In this document: positions 22,533 through 33,656 of the stretch, piece after piece
Layout: each line of letters opens with the position of its first letter
Numbering within the stretch: position 1 is the first letter of the stretch
Notes under the pieces: generated by a model
The model's database searches: none
What the model was told of the DNA's origin: nothing
What the model saw: only the letters and a program-made list of their open reading frames with translations
Source of the DNA: Triangularia verruculosa
Taxonomy: Eukaryota; Ascomycota; Sordariomycetes; Sordariales; Podosporaceae
Direction of reading: 5' to 3'
DNA: 64,000 nucleotides
NCBI GenBank assembly: GCA_033296885.1
Contig: MU864026.1
Location: 1-64,000, forward strand
Made by a program: the position numbers and the translations under genes

Positions 22533-24200
22533 TTAAGCCCACCCCGCCCCTCGATGCCCCCACTCCCTAGCAGAACACACCCCCTCCACCCATCTCGCAA
22601 ACCTGACAACCGGGGCATCAACTCCTCTCCAAAAAACATCCGACACCCATATCACAGCCGGCACAATCACCAACGCTGCCAGCCCAAAGCCCAGGTTATA
22701 CATCCCCTCCGTCTCCACCCCCGTAATCCTCGTCCAGACAAACCTCTCCACCGCATACCCAAACGTATGCAACACCGGCCCATGCATCAAATACAGCGCA
22801 TAGCTAATCCTCCCAAGATACTGCACCGGCCCCCAAGTAAACACCCCCTGCCACCCCTTACTCCTGCCCACAGCAAGCACAAACAACGCCGCCCCCAAAC
22901 TCTGGTAGTATCTATACCTCTCCTCCTCAACCCACCAGCCCGGTATCATCCCCGTCAACACCACCCACCCCGGCGTCGTCTCACTCCCCTGATCAGGCTG
23001 CGACATGAAAAACAGTCCCAACAAACTCAACCCCGTCCACCCCCACAATCCCGACCTCTTGTGCTGCTCTCTCCCCTGATAGACATCAAACTCGGCAAGC
23101 CCCATCCCCCAGAGAAACAACATCATCTCCCACCTCCCACTCCCAAAACAATACCCCATCCCCACCCCGCCCACCAACCACCACCTCACCCGCCTCTTCA
23201 CCCTCGCCGTCCCGATCAATACTAGGAACAATATCATACTCGCCCGAAACTCCACCGGTATCGTCCACAGGTGCACATCCATCCTCGTCAACCCACCAAA
23301 CACCTCCCAGTCCCACACATGAATAAACCCACCCACACCAACCGCCCAATCACCGAGCTGTTGCGAGGTAGTATTGAGCGCGGCGTAGTGCGTCTCCTGG
23401 ACATTCCTGACATAAGTAAAATCGTGGGCAAACTCGTCGGTGGCGCTGTAGCACCCTAATCTGACGAGAACAACAATGAAAAGAGTTGATAGTGCGGGGG
23501 GAAGGAAGAGTCGCATGCCTCGCCGGAAGATCAGGCTGGAGAGGGTGGAGGAGAAGCCGGTAAAGTTGTGGGCGGAGAGTAAGGTGAGGGGTTTGAGGGA
23601 GAGGGCGTAGCCGGAGATGACGAAGAAGACGGCGACCATGGGGGGGCCGGAGTAGAGGAGGCGGAGGAAGGGGAGTTTTAGCCAGTGGTTGTGGTTTGGT
23701 TGGTAGGGGTTGATTGGGGGGGTGGTGGTGTTGTAGTAAAAGGTTGATTCATTGTATGGTCCGGCGTCTGACCAGTCCCCGAGTTCGTCATATTCTGGGG
23801 AGGGGGATGGTGGGGGGGGGATGTAGCCGTAGCCGGTGGCGATGGTGTAGCATGTGTAGAGGTAGTGGCAGAAGAAGACGAAGAGGGCGGCTAGGCCGCG
23901 GATGCCGTCGAGGTAGGCGGTGGGGGATTTGGGGGTGGGTGGGGTGTAGCCTGGTTGGAGGAAGGAGGGTAAGAGGAAGATGAGGGTGCGTTTGAGGAGG
24001 GAGCGTGGTGGGCGGTGGTTGTGGCGTTGTTGTGGGGGTAGGGGGGAGGGTGGTGGGAGGATGAACCGGGGGTTGTCGTTGGTGTCGAGGTCGGGGATGA
24101 ATTTTTCTGTTTCGTCGAATGATGAACTTGAGGATGATGATGAGGAGGAGGAAGGGAGGCTGAGAGTTGATTGGAATGGGAGGGGGGTGTATCCTGCCAT
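22533..24200 (-). CDS. Acyltransferase-3 family integral membrane protein
   Basis: Single exon. The start chosen at 24200 (MAGYTPLPFQ) gives 555 residues; an open frame continues upstream to 24518 but lacks coding character. Acyltransferase-3 proteins move acyl groups to sugars, lipids or other acceptors across membranes. The family signature is present: YLDGIRGLAALFVFFCHYLY (about 100-120, with the active-site-type His). About ten hydrophobic helices follow, including MVAVFFVISGYALSL, LSLLGLFFMSQ and LGFGLAALVIVPAVIWVSD. Between them lie HLWTIPVEFRASM and LGRISYALYLMHGPVLH, also typical. A run of 11 Ser (about 19-29) sits in the cytosolic N terminus before the first helix. The substrate cannot be told from sequence. 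It is tail-to-tail or alone in its region; the next gene on the same strand ends at 26134. Confidence 0.88.
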   Translation of the reverse strand: MAGYTPLPFQSTLSLPSSSSSSSSSSSFDETEKFIPDLDTNDNPRFILPPPSPLPPQQRHNHRPPRSLLKRTLIFLLPSFLQPGYTPPTPKSPTAYLDGIRGLAALFVFFCHYLYTCYTIATGYGYIPPPPSPSPEYDELGDWSDAGPYNESTFYYNTTTPPINPYQPNHNHWLKLPFLRLLYSGPPMVAVFFVISGYALSLKPLTLLSAHNFTGFSSTLSSLIFRRGMRLFLPPALSTLFIVVLVRLGCYSATDEFAHDFTYVRNVQETHYAALNTTSQQLGDWAVGVGGFIHVWDWEVFGGLTRMDVHLWTIPVEFRASMILFLVLIGTARVKRRVRWWLVGGVGMGYCFGSGRWEMMLFLWGMGLAEFDVYQGREQHKRSGLWGWTGLSLLGLFFMSQPDQGSETTPGWVVLTGMIPGWWVEEERYRYYQSLGAALFVLAVGRSKGWQGVFTWGPVQYLGRISYALYLMHGPVLHTFGYAVERFVWTRITGVETEGMYNLGFGLAALVIVPAVIWVSDVFWRGVDAPVVRFARWVEGVCSAREWGHRGAGWA

Positions 24201-26133
24201 TTTTGCTCGCAAGGAAACAAAACGAGAGGGGACTGGGTACAGAACCCAGAGGGCACGGTGAGGTTTGACCGGCCTGCTTCCTAGTGAACGTGTCTCTGGA
24301 CTGAAAATTGATGTTGAACGAATGTAGGAGGTGATCACCGCTTGTAAGACAAGTAAACGAAAACACACAGAAAGGAAAATTGAAGAGGGAGAGACAGAAG
24401 AGAACGAGATGATATGAGAGTCCCAAAATAGGCCCAGCCTCCCCTCCTTGCCATCCCGAGAACCATAGGGGGCTAACGAAGTTGAAACGGTAGCTAGCAT
24501 TCTAGCGTCAACTTTCACCGTTCGTCACCACCAACAGTCACACCCTTCCCAATGGCTATTTTCGGTTCATCTTGGAAAGCCTGCAGGGCAAGTCTGGAAT
24601 CTCTCACATGAGGGTATGCTCGCTGATGCTCATGACGGGGTCTTCGCCGCTAGAGGATCGTGGCAGAAGAAGCCCTCCCCATGATCGTGACCATTGTGAC
24701 TCGGAACGCTTCCATCGTCAAGGTAATCTTATTATTCACTCACTCTCAGAGGGAAACCGAAGTTCGCTACCTACCTATCCAGTAGTATCAAAGCCCAATA
24801 CATGTCTCACAGACAAAAGAAGCCGAAGAGCGAGGATGAAATAAGGTTCACCAGCCCAAGGGGCAAAGGGGCGTGAGCGTTGAACCAAGCACTCGGGTCG
24901 CCCCGCCGTTGTCTTTTTCCCTCTGATCTCCCAATAGTCCCCCTAGTTCCACTACCGCTCGATCCAGGAGGCTGGGGAACTGGGCCGGAACTTCCAAGGC
25001 TTGCCCTAAGATGTCCGGACTAGGCTCAGGGGCCCATCAAGAATTCTACTTCACCCGGTGTCAACTACAAGCTGCCTCTCATAATGAAGAAAACGTTCTC
25101 AAATGTCTTGCTGGCGTCAAAAAAGAGGGCATCGCAATCGCACTCATCGTGACACACTCATCAGGTTGCATAGAAGATGTCGTTCATGGGCAGTTACTAA
25201 TTTACACTAGGAGAACGTAAGTACCGCAATAAAAGAGAGAATGATGCCATCAAGAACACCCTTTTTATTACTTATTTGAGATAAGTAAATAACTACAAAA
25301 TCATCTTATCTATCGATCCGGGCTTTTCTAGTATTGATCCGAGCTATGGTTTTCCCCAGCCCGAGCTTTTAATGTCCATTTAATGTCCAAATTTGGACTA
25401 TGGAAGCTCAGGCCGGCGATTAAGAAGCTAAGATCGATAGTTCCTGACTACCTTAAGTAGCTGTAGCACACAAAGAGCGTAGATAAGTATAATAGCAAAT
25501 AGGGCTTATTAAAACACCCTTCTCGCTTATCTTCACCAACATAGATAGATAGCGAAAAGGGATGGACCTCATCTAGCCATGTAAGTCTTTTTTTCCCCGT
25601 TAATCTGGGTTTACAATGTCCAGAATTAGACAATGAAAGGTTGGATTGATAGGTAACCCGGACATCATACGCTTAGACTGATGGTTCAAAAAGCTGAGAC
25701 TTATAGTTACCTTGATATAAACATCAAAAGCTCGTGCTGGTGCTTTAAAAGGCTCAGGTTAATATTTACGTAGCTTTAGTCCAAGATAGACAAGAGAGAC
25801 GCGCAGGATAACATGGCTGGCGGCCTTAACCGCAAATCACTGAGGGAGAGATAACAAAGTTTGACAGCTGATATCAAGTTGTTTCACTATCCTATATCTG
25901 CCAAACTGACAAACCCATATCCTCTCTTCATAAGCAGACCATCCTCCGGGGGTATATCTGACCTTTTTTCATCATCCCTTCGCCACCCGTATAAGTTCCT
26001 GCCTATACCAAAGTCCCTGCTTTTTGACCTCCGTGAGTACCCATTCCACCACCACCCATAAACTCCAAAACACTCCTCTCCCAAAACACTCCTCTCCCAA
26101 AACAAAAACCCACACAAAAGAGAAAAAACAATT
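24201..26133. other. Intergenic with a degraded AT-rich repeat
   Basis: 1.9 kb without a supported gene. 24.2-24.6 kb is probably the acyltransferase leader and promoter; 25.2-25.87 kb is AT-rich and repeat-like; the remainder leads into the 3' end of the DUF6536 gene. Confidence 0.45.
25215..25870. repeat. Candidate degraded repeat (copy B; possible solo LTR on minus)
   Basis: TpA-rich, no ORF. It carries internal near-repeats: TTTAATGTCCATTTAATGTCC at about 25368-25388 and ACAATGTCCAGAATTAGACA near 25613. Short blocks match the 11.6 kb patch in order. Read on minus, a TGTTGGTGAAGATAAGC string begins near 25544, which would suit an LTR left end, but no CA end with target duplication was found. 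Mutational decay of the RIP type is plausible. Confidence 0.4.
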
Positions 26134-28795
26134 TCAAACATAACACCTCCCCACCCCCAACCTCCCCACCGCCCCCTCCTCCCCTCCATCCCCCCTCCCA
26201 AACCCACATAACCCAACCTCCATCCCCAACCCCGGTTTAATAACCCCCCAAATCAACCCCCCCTTCCACAAACTCTCCTCCCTCCCCCTCCTCTCCCCCG
26301 TCCCACTAACCGTCGTCCCATCCCTCGTCCCATTCCCCCCCGGCACAAAAAACTGATGGTAATGGCACCTCGCCGCCACCACCGCAGAACAACTCCCTCC
26401 CTCCAGCACCATCGGGTTCCCTTTTAATTCCCATCCTTGCAGCCCAGCAGGCGGAGCCTTCCTCATACCCATTCCCAGCACAAAGAGTAGTAATACTAAG
26501 AGAAGTGAGAGCAGTGATAACAACCCCACGCCGGATAGGCCGATGGAATTGCTGTTGTCGACCGATACCAACACAAATGACTGAGACAGCAAAAAGGAAA
26601 GGGCGATAAACACAAAGATGAGGAGCCAGGAGATGGGGCGGGGGAGGGTGAGATATAGCGATGATCTCTGCGTGCCTTGGGGGAAGGGGGAGGACACCCG
26701 CAGTGTGTGGGGGGAGACGGCGAAGAGGGAGGATTCGTGGGAGAGGTGGTATGTAGTGAGGATGCTGTTTGTGGTGATGTACAAGACGGCAAGGCCGAGT
26801 TGTGGGAGGGAGGTGATAACTGCCGCTGCAGCGGGCGGGATATTATTACCCGGGATTGCGACGAGTGATTTTGCGCTGAGGGAGGTTGATGAGAATGATG
26901 TGAGAAGATGTTCTGGGTCGTGGCAAACGGAACGCGCCAAGGCGATGATAGCCAGGGAGGTGAATACCATCCAGAATGTAAGAAATGTTGTGAGGTGAGA
27001 GAACGAAAGGGATTTGATCCAGTAGTGGTTGGTGGGGATGTAATATTTAGCTGGCTCGTTGATGTCTGCTCCCCAGCGGCCGGTCAAGACATCTTGTTTC
27101 TTGGAGAGGAGAGAGCCGGACTGCTGAGTGGCGGTGTCGGGGTCTTTGAGAAAAGAGTTGATTGCATCGCCGAGGGTGCAGAGAGGTGAGAAGCGGGAGT
27201 GGTGTTTAAATAGAATCGAAGCGCCTGCTACCAGCGCAAAAGAGTTGAGGAGGGCGACCACACCAAGTAACGAGGCGTTAAGGTTGACTTCGCAGGTTTT
27301 TGGCTCGAGTAATGGGGCGGATAGGCAGTATTGGATCGTGGCTTGGTCGGATACGATGGAACTGAAAGGACTGGTTCGAGACCCGACAGCGGTTTGGAGG
27401 AGCGAAGAAGGTGAGTTGATGTTGGAGACGAGGAGGACGGCTGATATATCGGTCTCGAGCGTGCGGTCAAGTTGAACGAAGCAGTCGGATCTGGTCAGGT
27501 TGGCCATTTCCATGCTGCTCGGCTGCCGTTGAAGACCCAGGATCTGAAGACGGCTAAGCCCACTGCTGTTGTTTTCTGTCGCGTTGCTAAAAGAGGCGCC
27601 CCTTGTGAAGGCGTCTGTGACAACAGCAGCCTTGAACTCGGGCGCTGTCTGAGAAGTGAAGATTACCGCATTATACCTGCCAATATGTCAGCTATCTTCT
27701 CCCCTCCAGGTAGCACATCAAGACTTACATTATCTGAGTAACAGCCGCCGACCCCAACACCACAACCGCCAACACGACCCTCATCCTCGCAATAAACCTC
27801 AAGTTCCGAAAACTCGGCACCCCAATATCCAACCACTGCCACTTCCCATGAGCCTCATCAACCTCCCCCCTCGTCGGACTGCTCAGCACCTGAAAGACAT
27901 AATGCGCCCCAGCCAACAACACCACCCCGAAAGCATTGATCACCGCATGAAGCCCCCAGTCAACCCTCGTAGCCGCCGCGCAATCTCCCGTGAAAATCGC
28001 CAGCCTCCCTCCCGGTCCTCCCGCCAACGAAGCCTTCGAAATCGCCAATATCAGGCAAACAAACCCCGCAATAAGAATAACAAATCCGACCAGCGTGTTC
28101 AGCGCAACTCCAGCGCGCCATCCAACAAGCAAAGTATTCCTTAACCCCCTCCCCCCGCCTCGGCCACCCTTCTCATTGCCAAAGTCTAGTCGTCCTTCAT
28201 CGCCGTGCGCATCACCACTTCCCCTCCCTTCTGATGATCCCGAGTCATAAAATCCTCCAAACTCGGCCGCTCGTGACTGGAGGTGTCGATGTGAACTCCC
28301 TGGCAACGGGTACTTTCCCTCCTTACCAACTCCATAGTGAATGTACTTCCTTTTGGAGACTGTTTCTGGTGTTTCACCTCGGATGTAGTTGACGACGTAA
28401 TCTGGGACCAGGTTCCTTGCAATAGTGTGCCCATCGCTGTCTCTTCTCCTTTGCCGCCATGGTTGCCACGTCGTGGCTGTGGTTGCCCGCCGGTGGTGAT
28501 ACAAGTAGCGGGGAAAGTGAGTTGTCGCTGTCGGGCTGGCGATTTCAGTCTCGGTGACGATGCTCTGGAACGGCCACTGGATAGTTTGTCTGCCTGGGAC
28601 GGGCCGCGGTGTTACTAGCGGAGATGGCTGCTCCTCTCGTACTCTAGACATGTGTGTGTTAGACAGGTTTCGTCTGAATAGAACTGCGCTTCGATGTCAA
28701 ACCTACCTTGTCATCTGTGCGACCTCGCCGTTCTCATCCCAAGCATATCGAAACGTCGTAGGTCCATGATCCCGTGGAGGTATGGTTATCTCCAT
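26134..28795 (-). CDS. DUF6536-domain multi-pass membrane protein
   Basis: Three exons: 28795..28707, 28643..27729 and 27676..26134, 848 residues. Introns are 63 nt (GTAGGT..TAG) and 52 nt (GTAAGT..CAG, with a GCTGACA branch). The first exon encodes MEITIPPRDHGPTTFRYAWD and would be missed by an ATG-to-stop ORF view. DUF6536 lies at about 190-360: GWRAGVALNTLVGFVILI, then GDCAAATRVDWGLHAVINAF and the family-typical SPTRGEVDEAHG with WLDIGVPSFRNLRFI. Further helices include LLGVVALLNSFALVAG, FLTFWMVFTSLAIIALA, PISWLLIFVFIALSFLL and a very hydrophobic LLSLLSLLLVLLLFVLG, with a Gly-rich cytoplasmic end. N-glycosylation-type NNSS and NLT sites lie between helix groups. This fungal family has no known biochemical role, and none is assigned here. 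Confidence 0.85.
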
Positions 28796-30918
28796 GTCCC
28801 GCAATATAAGATGCTGATCCTGATGATGACCCTGAAGAAGAAGCAGAAGAAAAATAACGAAACATAGGAAATAAAGAATGACACTAGCTGGAGTAGAGAA
28901 GAGAAGTTTGATTAGAATGAATCCATCAGTAGTTGGTGAATACCCAAGAGTTATTCATGACACAGGACAACCTGTGCCTGGGCTTGTGAACAGGAAGACA
29001 AGGTGAGAATCCTTGAGCAAACGGCTGTGGCGGAGGCGAGGATGAACAGCAGGGGGGATGATCACCCTTTGTATGCTTCTATCGTGTGTCCAAGCCATCG
29101 CCGAACGATGCCACTTCCTCTTCCGGCTGTCATGCTTGACCAACGGTTGCCCTATTGGCGGTTGGGCGGCTGGTAGTCAAGGGGTGGGATCCCCGCCATG
29201 GCCGAACTCTGAGACCCGGATCCCAAGAAGCTCATGAGAACCCCCTTGGCAGTTGAACGCCCCTGTCGGCACTGGGACCTGTTGCGGCAGGAAGGGACAA
29301 GACCGGGATGCTATATTAAGGCACGCTATGCAACCACGACGATTCGATGCCGTTTTCACCAATCAGAGTCAGTTACTTAGAAACAGCGGATAAAGTATCA
29401 AACATGAGCACCAGTTTTTTTATGAGAAGGGTTTGTGTATCCAGACTTGTTTATGTCCTTGGCCCGGTACAGAAAAGTCGTTCAGTAGATACTGCCTTGA
29501 AACTTCTTTGTGGTCTGGAGTACTCATCAACACTCGTTGATAGTCACTCTCTTGGGCTTCAAAAATAGGATCGCTCCCGTCTCTGCAGCATCTTGCAGCG
29601 GAAGCAAGTGTTTCCAACCGCCGACCTCTCCAAGTCGTCCCTGCAACTGCAAGAGCGGGTGACAAGTATAGCACGTCCGAGCACCAGCAGCAAAGACGAA
29701 AGAAGGTTGCAGTCATCAAGAACATCGGACGGAGAATTTCTGACGAAAAGCAACGGAGAAAGAAAGCCAGGTGTTGCCGCACCTTGGCTGACAGGGGTCC
29801 GGTTGCGACACTGGGACTCCCATGTCGATGCCCATCGCGGGTTTTGAGGCCTTGAAGCAAGAGTTTCATGTTTCGACCCCACGCTAGCGTTCGACGAACA
29901 ACCAGCAACTGAGAAAAATGGTACGGCGGTCCCAGAGAGGTTGAAAAGCATCTTGAATCATCCATGCCGTGTGCACGGCGTGGCGATCGAACCTGGGGAA
30001 GCTCTTTTCGTCGAGGCAGCTCGCCGAGACAGGAAAGCAAAGAGAAAAGGGATCTTGGGTTGGCCGTCAATCCAAAGGCCAGCCAAGTGGGTGATGGGAT
30101 GGGCCAGAATCATGCGCTGCGGAGAAGACGAGGAGAGTCTGGATGGCAGGCCAGTGAGAGGCAGCAGGGATGATGATGACAGGTGTAACTGTTTCAACTT
30201 TCCAAGTCGTGCAACCCAGGCCTTCTGAACGAACGGTGGAACAAATTCCGAGATGACATGAAAGGAAATACTTATTATCGACCGATTCCTTTGGGCCGCC
30301 GCCGTCGGAGTTCACGGTGTGGCTGAGATGATCCAGCTCGTCGCCATGTGCCGAACAACTATCCGAACGATGGCAGTGCTGGTCGATCGTTTGAGTTCAA
30401 GACTCCGGGGTTCTGAGCTGTCAGTCAAAGTTGTAGGAGCCAGCGCATAATGTTTGCTCGATCTCCGACCCAGATGTGGCCTGGTGAGGATATCAGTAAA
30501 CTGGAAACGATGGCGAGCTGCTCGTCCATGATATCGGGGTGCTTTATGATACTTTATCATGTTGTATAGTCGGTTGTGAGGAATAATATCGCTCTATCTT
30601 TAGATTCAACCTGAGACCTGATGCGCATCGCTTGCTTCCTCGGTGTCGCTGTCGTTAGATCGGCCGTTTCTTGAGCTGCCCCAAGCTCCAGTGCCGAAGT
30701 GAAGCTTTCAGTGGAAGCTTCAGTGCCGTGAACCATGGGCCAGGCGGCATTGGGTCAGAGACCCTAACCCTGGCTGCATGTCGACCTGGACCCTTGGCAT
30801 CCCACTGCGCCCAGGAAGTTCCACGTCGGTCAATTAAACACAGGGGAAGAGGCCACTGACAACAGCTTCACCCTCACCACTTCACTCCTCTCAGCCCAAA
30901 CAACACAACACAGACAAA
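28796..30918. promoter_or_regulatory. Divergent region between the DUF6536 gene and sec28
   Basis: 2.1 kb with no convincing gene. Open frames (for example on minus at 29420-30070) lack codon bias, domains and a believable start. The last 100 bp before SEC28 is a CA/CT-rich leader (ttcaccctcaccacttcact). Confidence 0.45.
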
Positions 30919-31988
30919 ATGGATCCCTACTCGGCCGAAGGCGAACTCATCAACATCCACAACCACTTCCACCAGGGACAGTACCAAGAAGTGGTCGACT
31001 ACGATGTCTCTACCCTGTCCTCCGAGAACGAGCTCCCTGCCCGTGTGCTCCAACTGCGCGCCCGCATCGCCCTAGGCCAGGCCGAGGACGCCCTTGCCGA
31101 CGTAACAGGCGAGAAGGAACCCGAGTTGCAGGTCATTGCTGCCCTTGCCGAACAAGCGCTTGGAAATAACGACAAGGCGGTTGAGATCGTCGAGAAGCTG
31201 GCAGAGTCGGCGGCCGACAACACCACAGTACAGGTTGTGGGCGGGACGGTATTGCAGGCGGCCGGGAAGAGCGAGGAGGCTTTGGCGCTCCTCTCGCAAC
31301 ATCAGGGAAGCTGTGGGTTACAATCTAGAAATCTGCCGAAGTTAGGGGGAGCATATGACTGACGAATTTTCTGGGTGAACAACAGTGGACGCCGTTGCCC
31401 TCATCGTACAGATCCATCTCCAACAAAACAGAAATGACCTCGCCGTCAAGGAGGTTACCGCCGCGCGGAGGTGGGCGCAGGATAGTTTGCTGGTGAACTT
31501 GGCAGAGTCGTGGGTTGGGTTGAGACTGGTTCGTGGTACCCAAAATCCGTTTGCTCGATTACTCTGCTAATAATCATGTTTCAGGGCGGTGAGAAGTACC
31601 AGCAAGCCTTCTACGTCTTCGAGGAGCTCGCGCAAGCACCCGCTACATCGTCAGTCCGGTCACTCGTGTCCCAGGCCGTCGCCGAGCTTCACCTTGGCAG
31701 AACAGAAGAGGCCCAAGCTGCGTTGGACCAGGCGTTGAAGAAGGAGCCAAAGTTCGCTGAGGCCATCGCCAACCTTTTGGTCTTGAATGTTATTGCTGGA
31801 AAGGATGGTGCGGAGCAGAAAACGTATGTGTCCCGGCTACCGTATATATTCAGTGGAACAACGCTAATATTTTCTCTAGTGCTCTCGAGGCTGCAGATGC
31901 CCAGCATCCTCTTCTGGTGGATTTGGCCGAGAAGAGTGATTTGTTCGACAAGGCGGCCGCGAAGTACAGCGCCAAGGCCTCTGCTTAG
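30919..31988 (+). CDS. sec28: Coatomer epsilon subunit (epsilon-COP)
   Basis: Part of the COPI coat for Golgi-to-ER transport; stabilises alpha-COP. Four exons: 30919..31312, 31386..31528, 31585..31823 and 31880..31988, 294 residues, the normal size. Introns are 73, 56, 56 and the frame is kept at each. Intron 2 uses an unusual GTTCGT donor but has CTGCTAAT and TTTCAG at its 3' side. The protein starts MDPYSAEGELINIHNHFHQG and is all-helical with TPR-like repeats: ARIALGQAEDALADV, EQALGNNDKAVEIVEKLA, AVAELHLGRTEEAQAALDQA and KKEPKFAEAIANLLVLNVIA. The C-terminal HPLLVDLAEKSDLFDKAAAK is the typical epsilon-COP end. It heads a run of four plus-strand genes; the HAD phosphatase follows 618 bp downstream. 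Confidence 0.93.
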
Positions 31989-32606
31989 AATGGTGCTTTT
32001 GCATGAGCGCGTTTATGAATATTTAATGATATCCCACAGCCCTCCTTGACCATGGTTTACTTGAATTTCTACAGGGACACAGGACTCTAAAAGCTGATGT
32101 AGAGACAAATGAAGAATAATTCCGATCATGTGCCTTTGCTTTCTGGTGCCTGGCGTGCTCTGCATCATACTTGCAGCTCAAAGCAGAGCGAGGGAGTTGC
32201 TACCCTAGTGCAGGGGAAGATGCAAAGGGCCGTTTCTGCCGGGTTCTTACCTATATCAGTCCACGAGTCAGCTGCTGACAGGGAAATCGGCAAGGGCAAG
32301 AGCAACGGATGAGATCTTCGCTGTAGCTCTCGGCCCGTGACGTTTCGATAGCTTAGGGCCAGTTCGACCGGCGCGCTGCTGCCAGAGCTAACCATGAGAC
32401 AGATCCAAACGCCAACGACATGATCTCCGGGGTTGTGGGTGGCAAGTTGAACTACCGTTAGTTCGTGCATGCTGACAACGGCAGCGAGATATTCCCTTTT
32501 TCAGTCCTGCTCTCCCCAGGAACACTGCACTGGTCAGCCTTCTCACATACCTACTTCTCAACCAGTTGGCTCTCCTACACGTCAGCAACTTAACCAAATC
32601 ACCAAG
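31989..32606. other. Spacer between sec28 and the HAD gene
   Basis: 618 bp containing the SEC28 3' end and the HAD gene promoter and leader. The frame of the HAD gene is open upstream to 32469, but with weak coding character. Confidence 0.5.
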
Positions 32607-33656
32607 ATGCCTTCCGCCATCTCCCCCCCTCCCGCCCCAGCCTCCAAAGCAGGCGACGCCGCCGTTCCCACCAGCAGCAAGAAGCGGAAAATGGTCTGCT
32701 TCTCCGACTTTGACGGCACCATCGCCCTCCAGGACACGGGCCACATCCTCTTCAACACGTACGGCTGCGGGTCCAAAAAGCGCGAGCTGCTCGACGCCCA
32801 GATCAACTCTGGCGAGCGCACCTTCAAGGACGTCTCGGAGGAGATGTGGGGCTCCCTCAACGTGCCCTTTGAGGACGGATTCGAGCTCATGGCGCAGGAG
32901 CTAAAGATGGATCCCGGGTTTGCTGGGTTTCATCGGTTCTGCGTGAGGGAGGAGATCCCGTTTCATGTCATTAGTGCTGGGCTGAAGCCTGTGTTGAGGA
33001 GGGTGCTGGATGAGTTTCTTGGGGAGGAGGAGAGCGCGAGGATTGGGATTGTTGCGAATGAGGCGGAGATTAAAGAGGATGGGTCGGAGTGGAGGCCGGT
33101 TTGGAGGCATGGGGGGTCGGAGTTGGGGCATGATAAGGCGGTTAGTATGAAGGAGGCGAGGAGGGAGGTTAATAGGGAGGTTGCGGGGAGGAAGTTGGAG
33201 TCGGGGGAGGGGGAGGAGGAGGTGCCGTTGATTGTGTTTATTGGGGATGGGGTTTCTGATTTGCCTGCGGCGAGGGAGGCGGATGTGTTGTTTGCTAGGA
33301 AGGGACTGAGGCTGGAGGGGTATTGTGTGGAGCATGGGATCAAGTATCTGCCGTTTGACAGTTTTGCGGATATTCAGGGGAAGCTGGAGGAGATTTTGAA
33401 GGAGGATGAGGAGAAGACTGGTGGGAAGGGGAAGCCGGCGAGGTTCAATCCGAGGGCGAATATGTGGAGGAGGGTGTCGAGTCGGAATGCTGTGCCGCGG
33501 TATGTCGTCATGACGCCCAAGGAGGAGAGGATGTTTTTGTGGCCCGAGGCTTTTGGTGAGCTGGTTGGGAGCAATAATGTTGCTGGGAGTCGGGCCGGTG
33601 TGGTTGATAGCAAGCAGCAGCTGGGTGGTGCCGCTGTTCCGCCTGGGCTGGTATGA
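32607..33656 (+). CDS. HAD-superfamily phosphatase (MtnX / phosphoserine phosphatase-like)
   Basis: Single exon, 349 residues from the ATG at 32607 (MPSAISPPPA, context AAGATG); the upstream in-frame extension is leader-like. HAD motif I is FSDFDGTIA with Asp34 and Asp36 as nucleophile and acid; motif II is HVISAGL; the conserved Lys region is ELGHDKAVS; motif IV is FIGDGVSDLPAA. Alpha-helical cap residues (LLDAQINSGERTFKDVSEEM) lie between motifs I and II, as in the phosphoserine phosphatase and MtnX/Pyp1-like group. The natural substrate may be a small phosphorylated metabolite; sequence alone cannot say. The tail after 270 is a C-terminal extension with RFNPRANMWRR and YVVMTPKEER. Codon use changes from C-ending at the start to G-ending (GGG, GAG, GCG) after about 32900. 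Confidence 0.87.
   Translation: MPSAISPPPAPASKAGDAAVPTSSKKRKMVCFSDFDGTIALQDTGHILFNTYGCGSKKRELLDAQINSGERTFKDVSEEMWGSLNVPFEDGFELMAQELKMDPGFAGFHRFCVREEIPFHVISAGLKPVLRRVLDEFLGEEESARIGIVANEAEIKEDGSEWRPVWRHGGSELGHDKAVSMKEARREVNREVAGRKLESGEGEEEVPLIVFIGDGVSDLPAAREADVLFARKGLRLEGYCVEHGIKYLPFDSFADIQGKLEEILKEDEEKTGGKGKPARFNPRANMWRRVSSRNAVPRYVVMTPKEERMFLWPEAFGELVGSNNVAGSRAGVVDSKQQLGGAAVPPGLV

Noticed and set aside
22455..23225. Plus-strand Pro/His-rich frame opposite the acyltransferase
   Set aside because: Composition reflects the antisense of membrane-helix codons; no start context or domain.
29985..30000. GATCGAACC, tRNA T-loop-like
   Set aside because: Flanking bases do not pair as a T stem and no other tRNA arms are present.
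29420..30070. 216-codon minus-strand frame
   Set aside because: No domain, no codon bias, random-looking composition, no leader.
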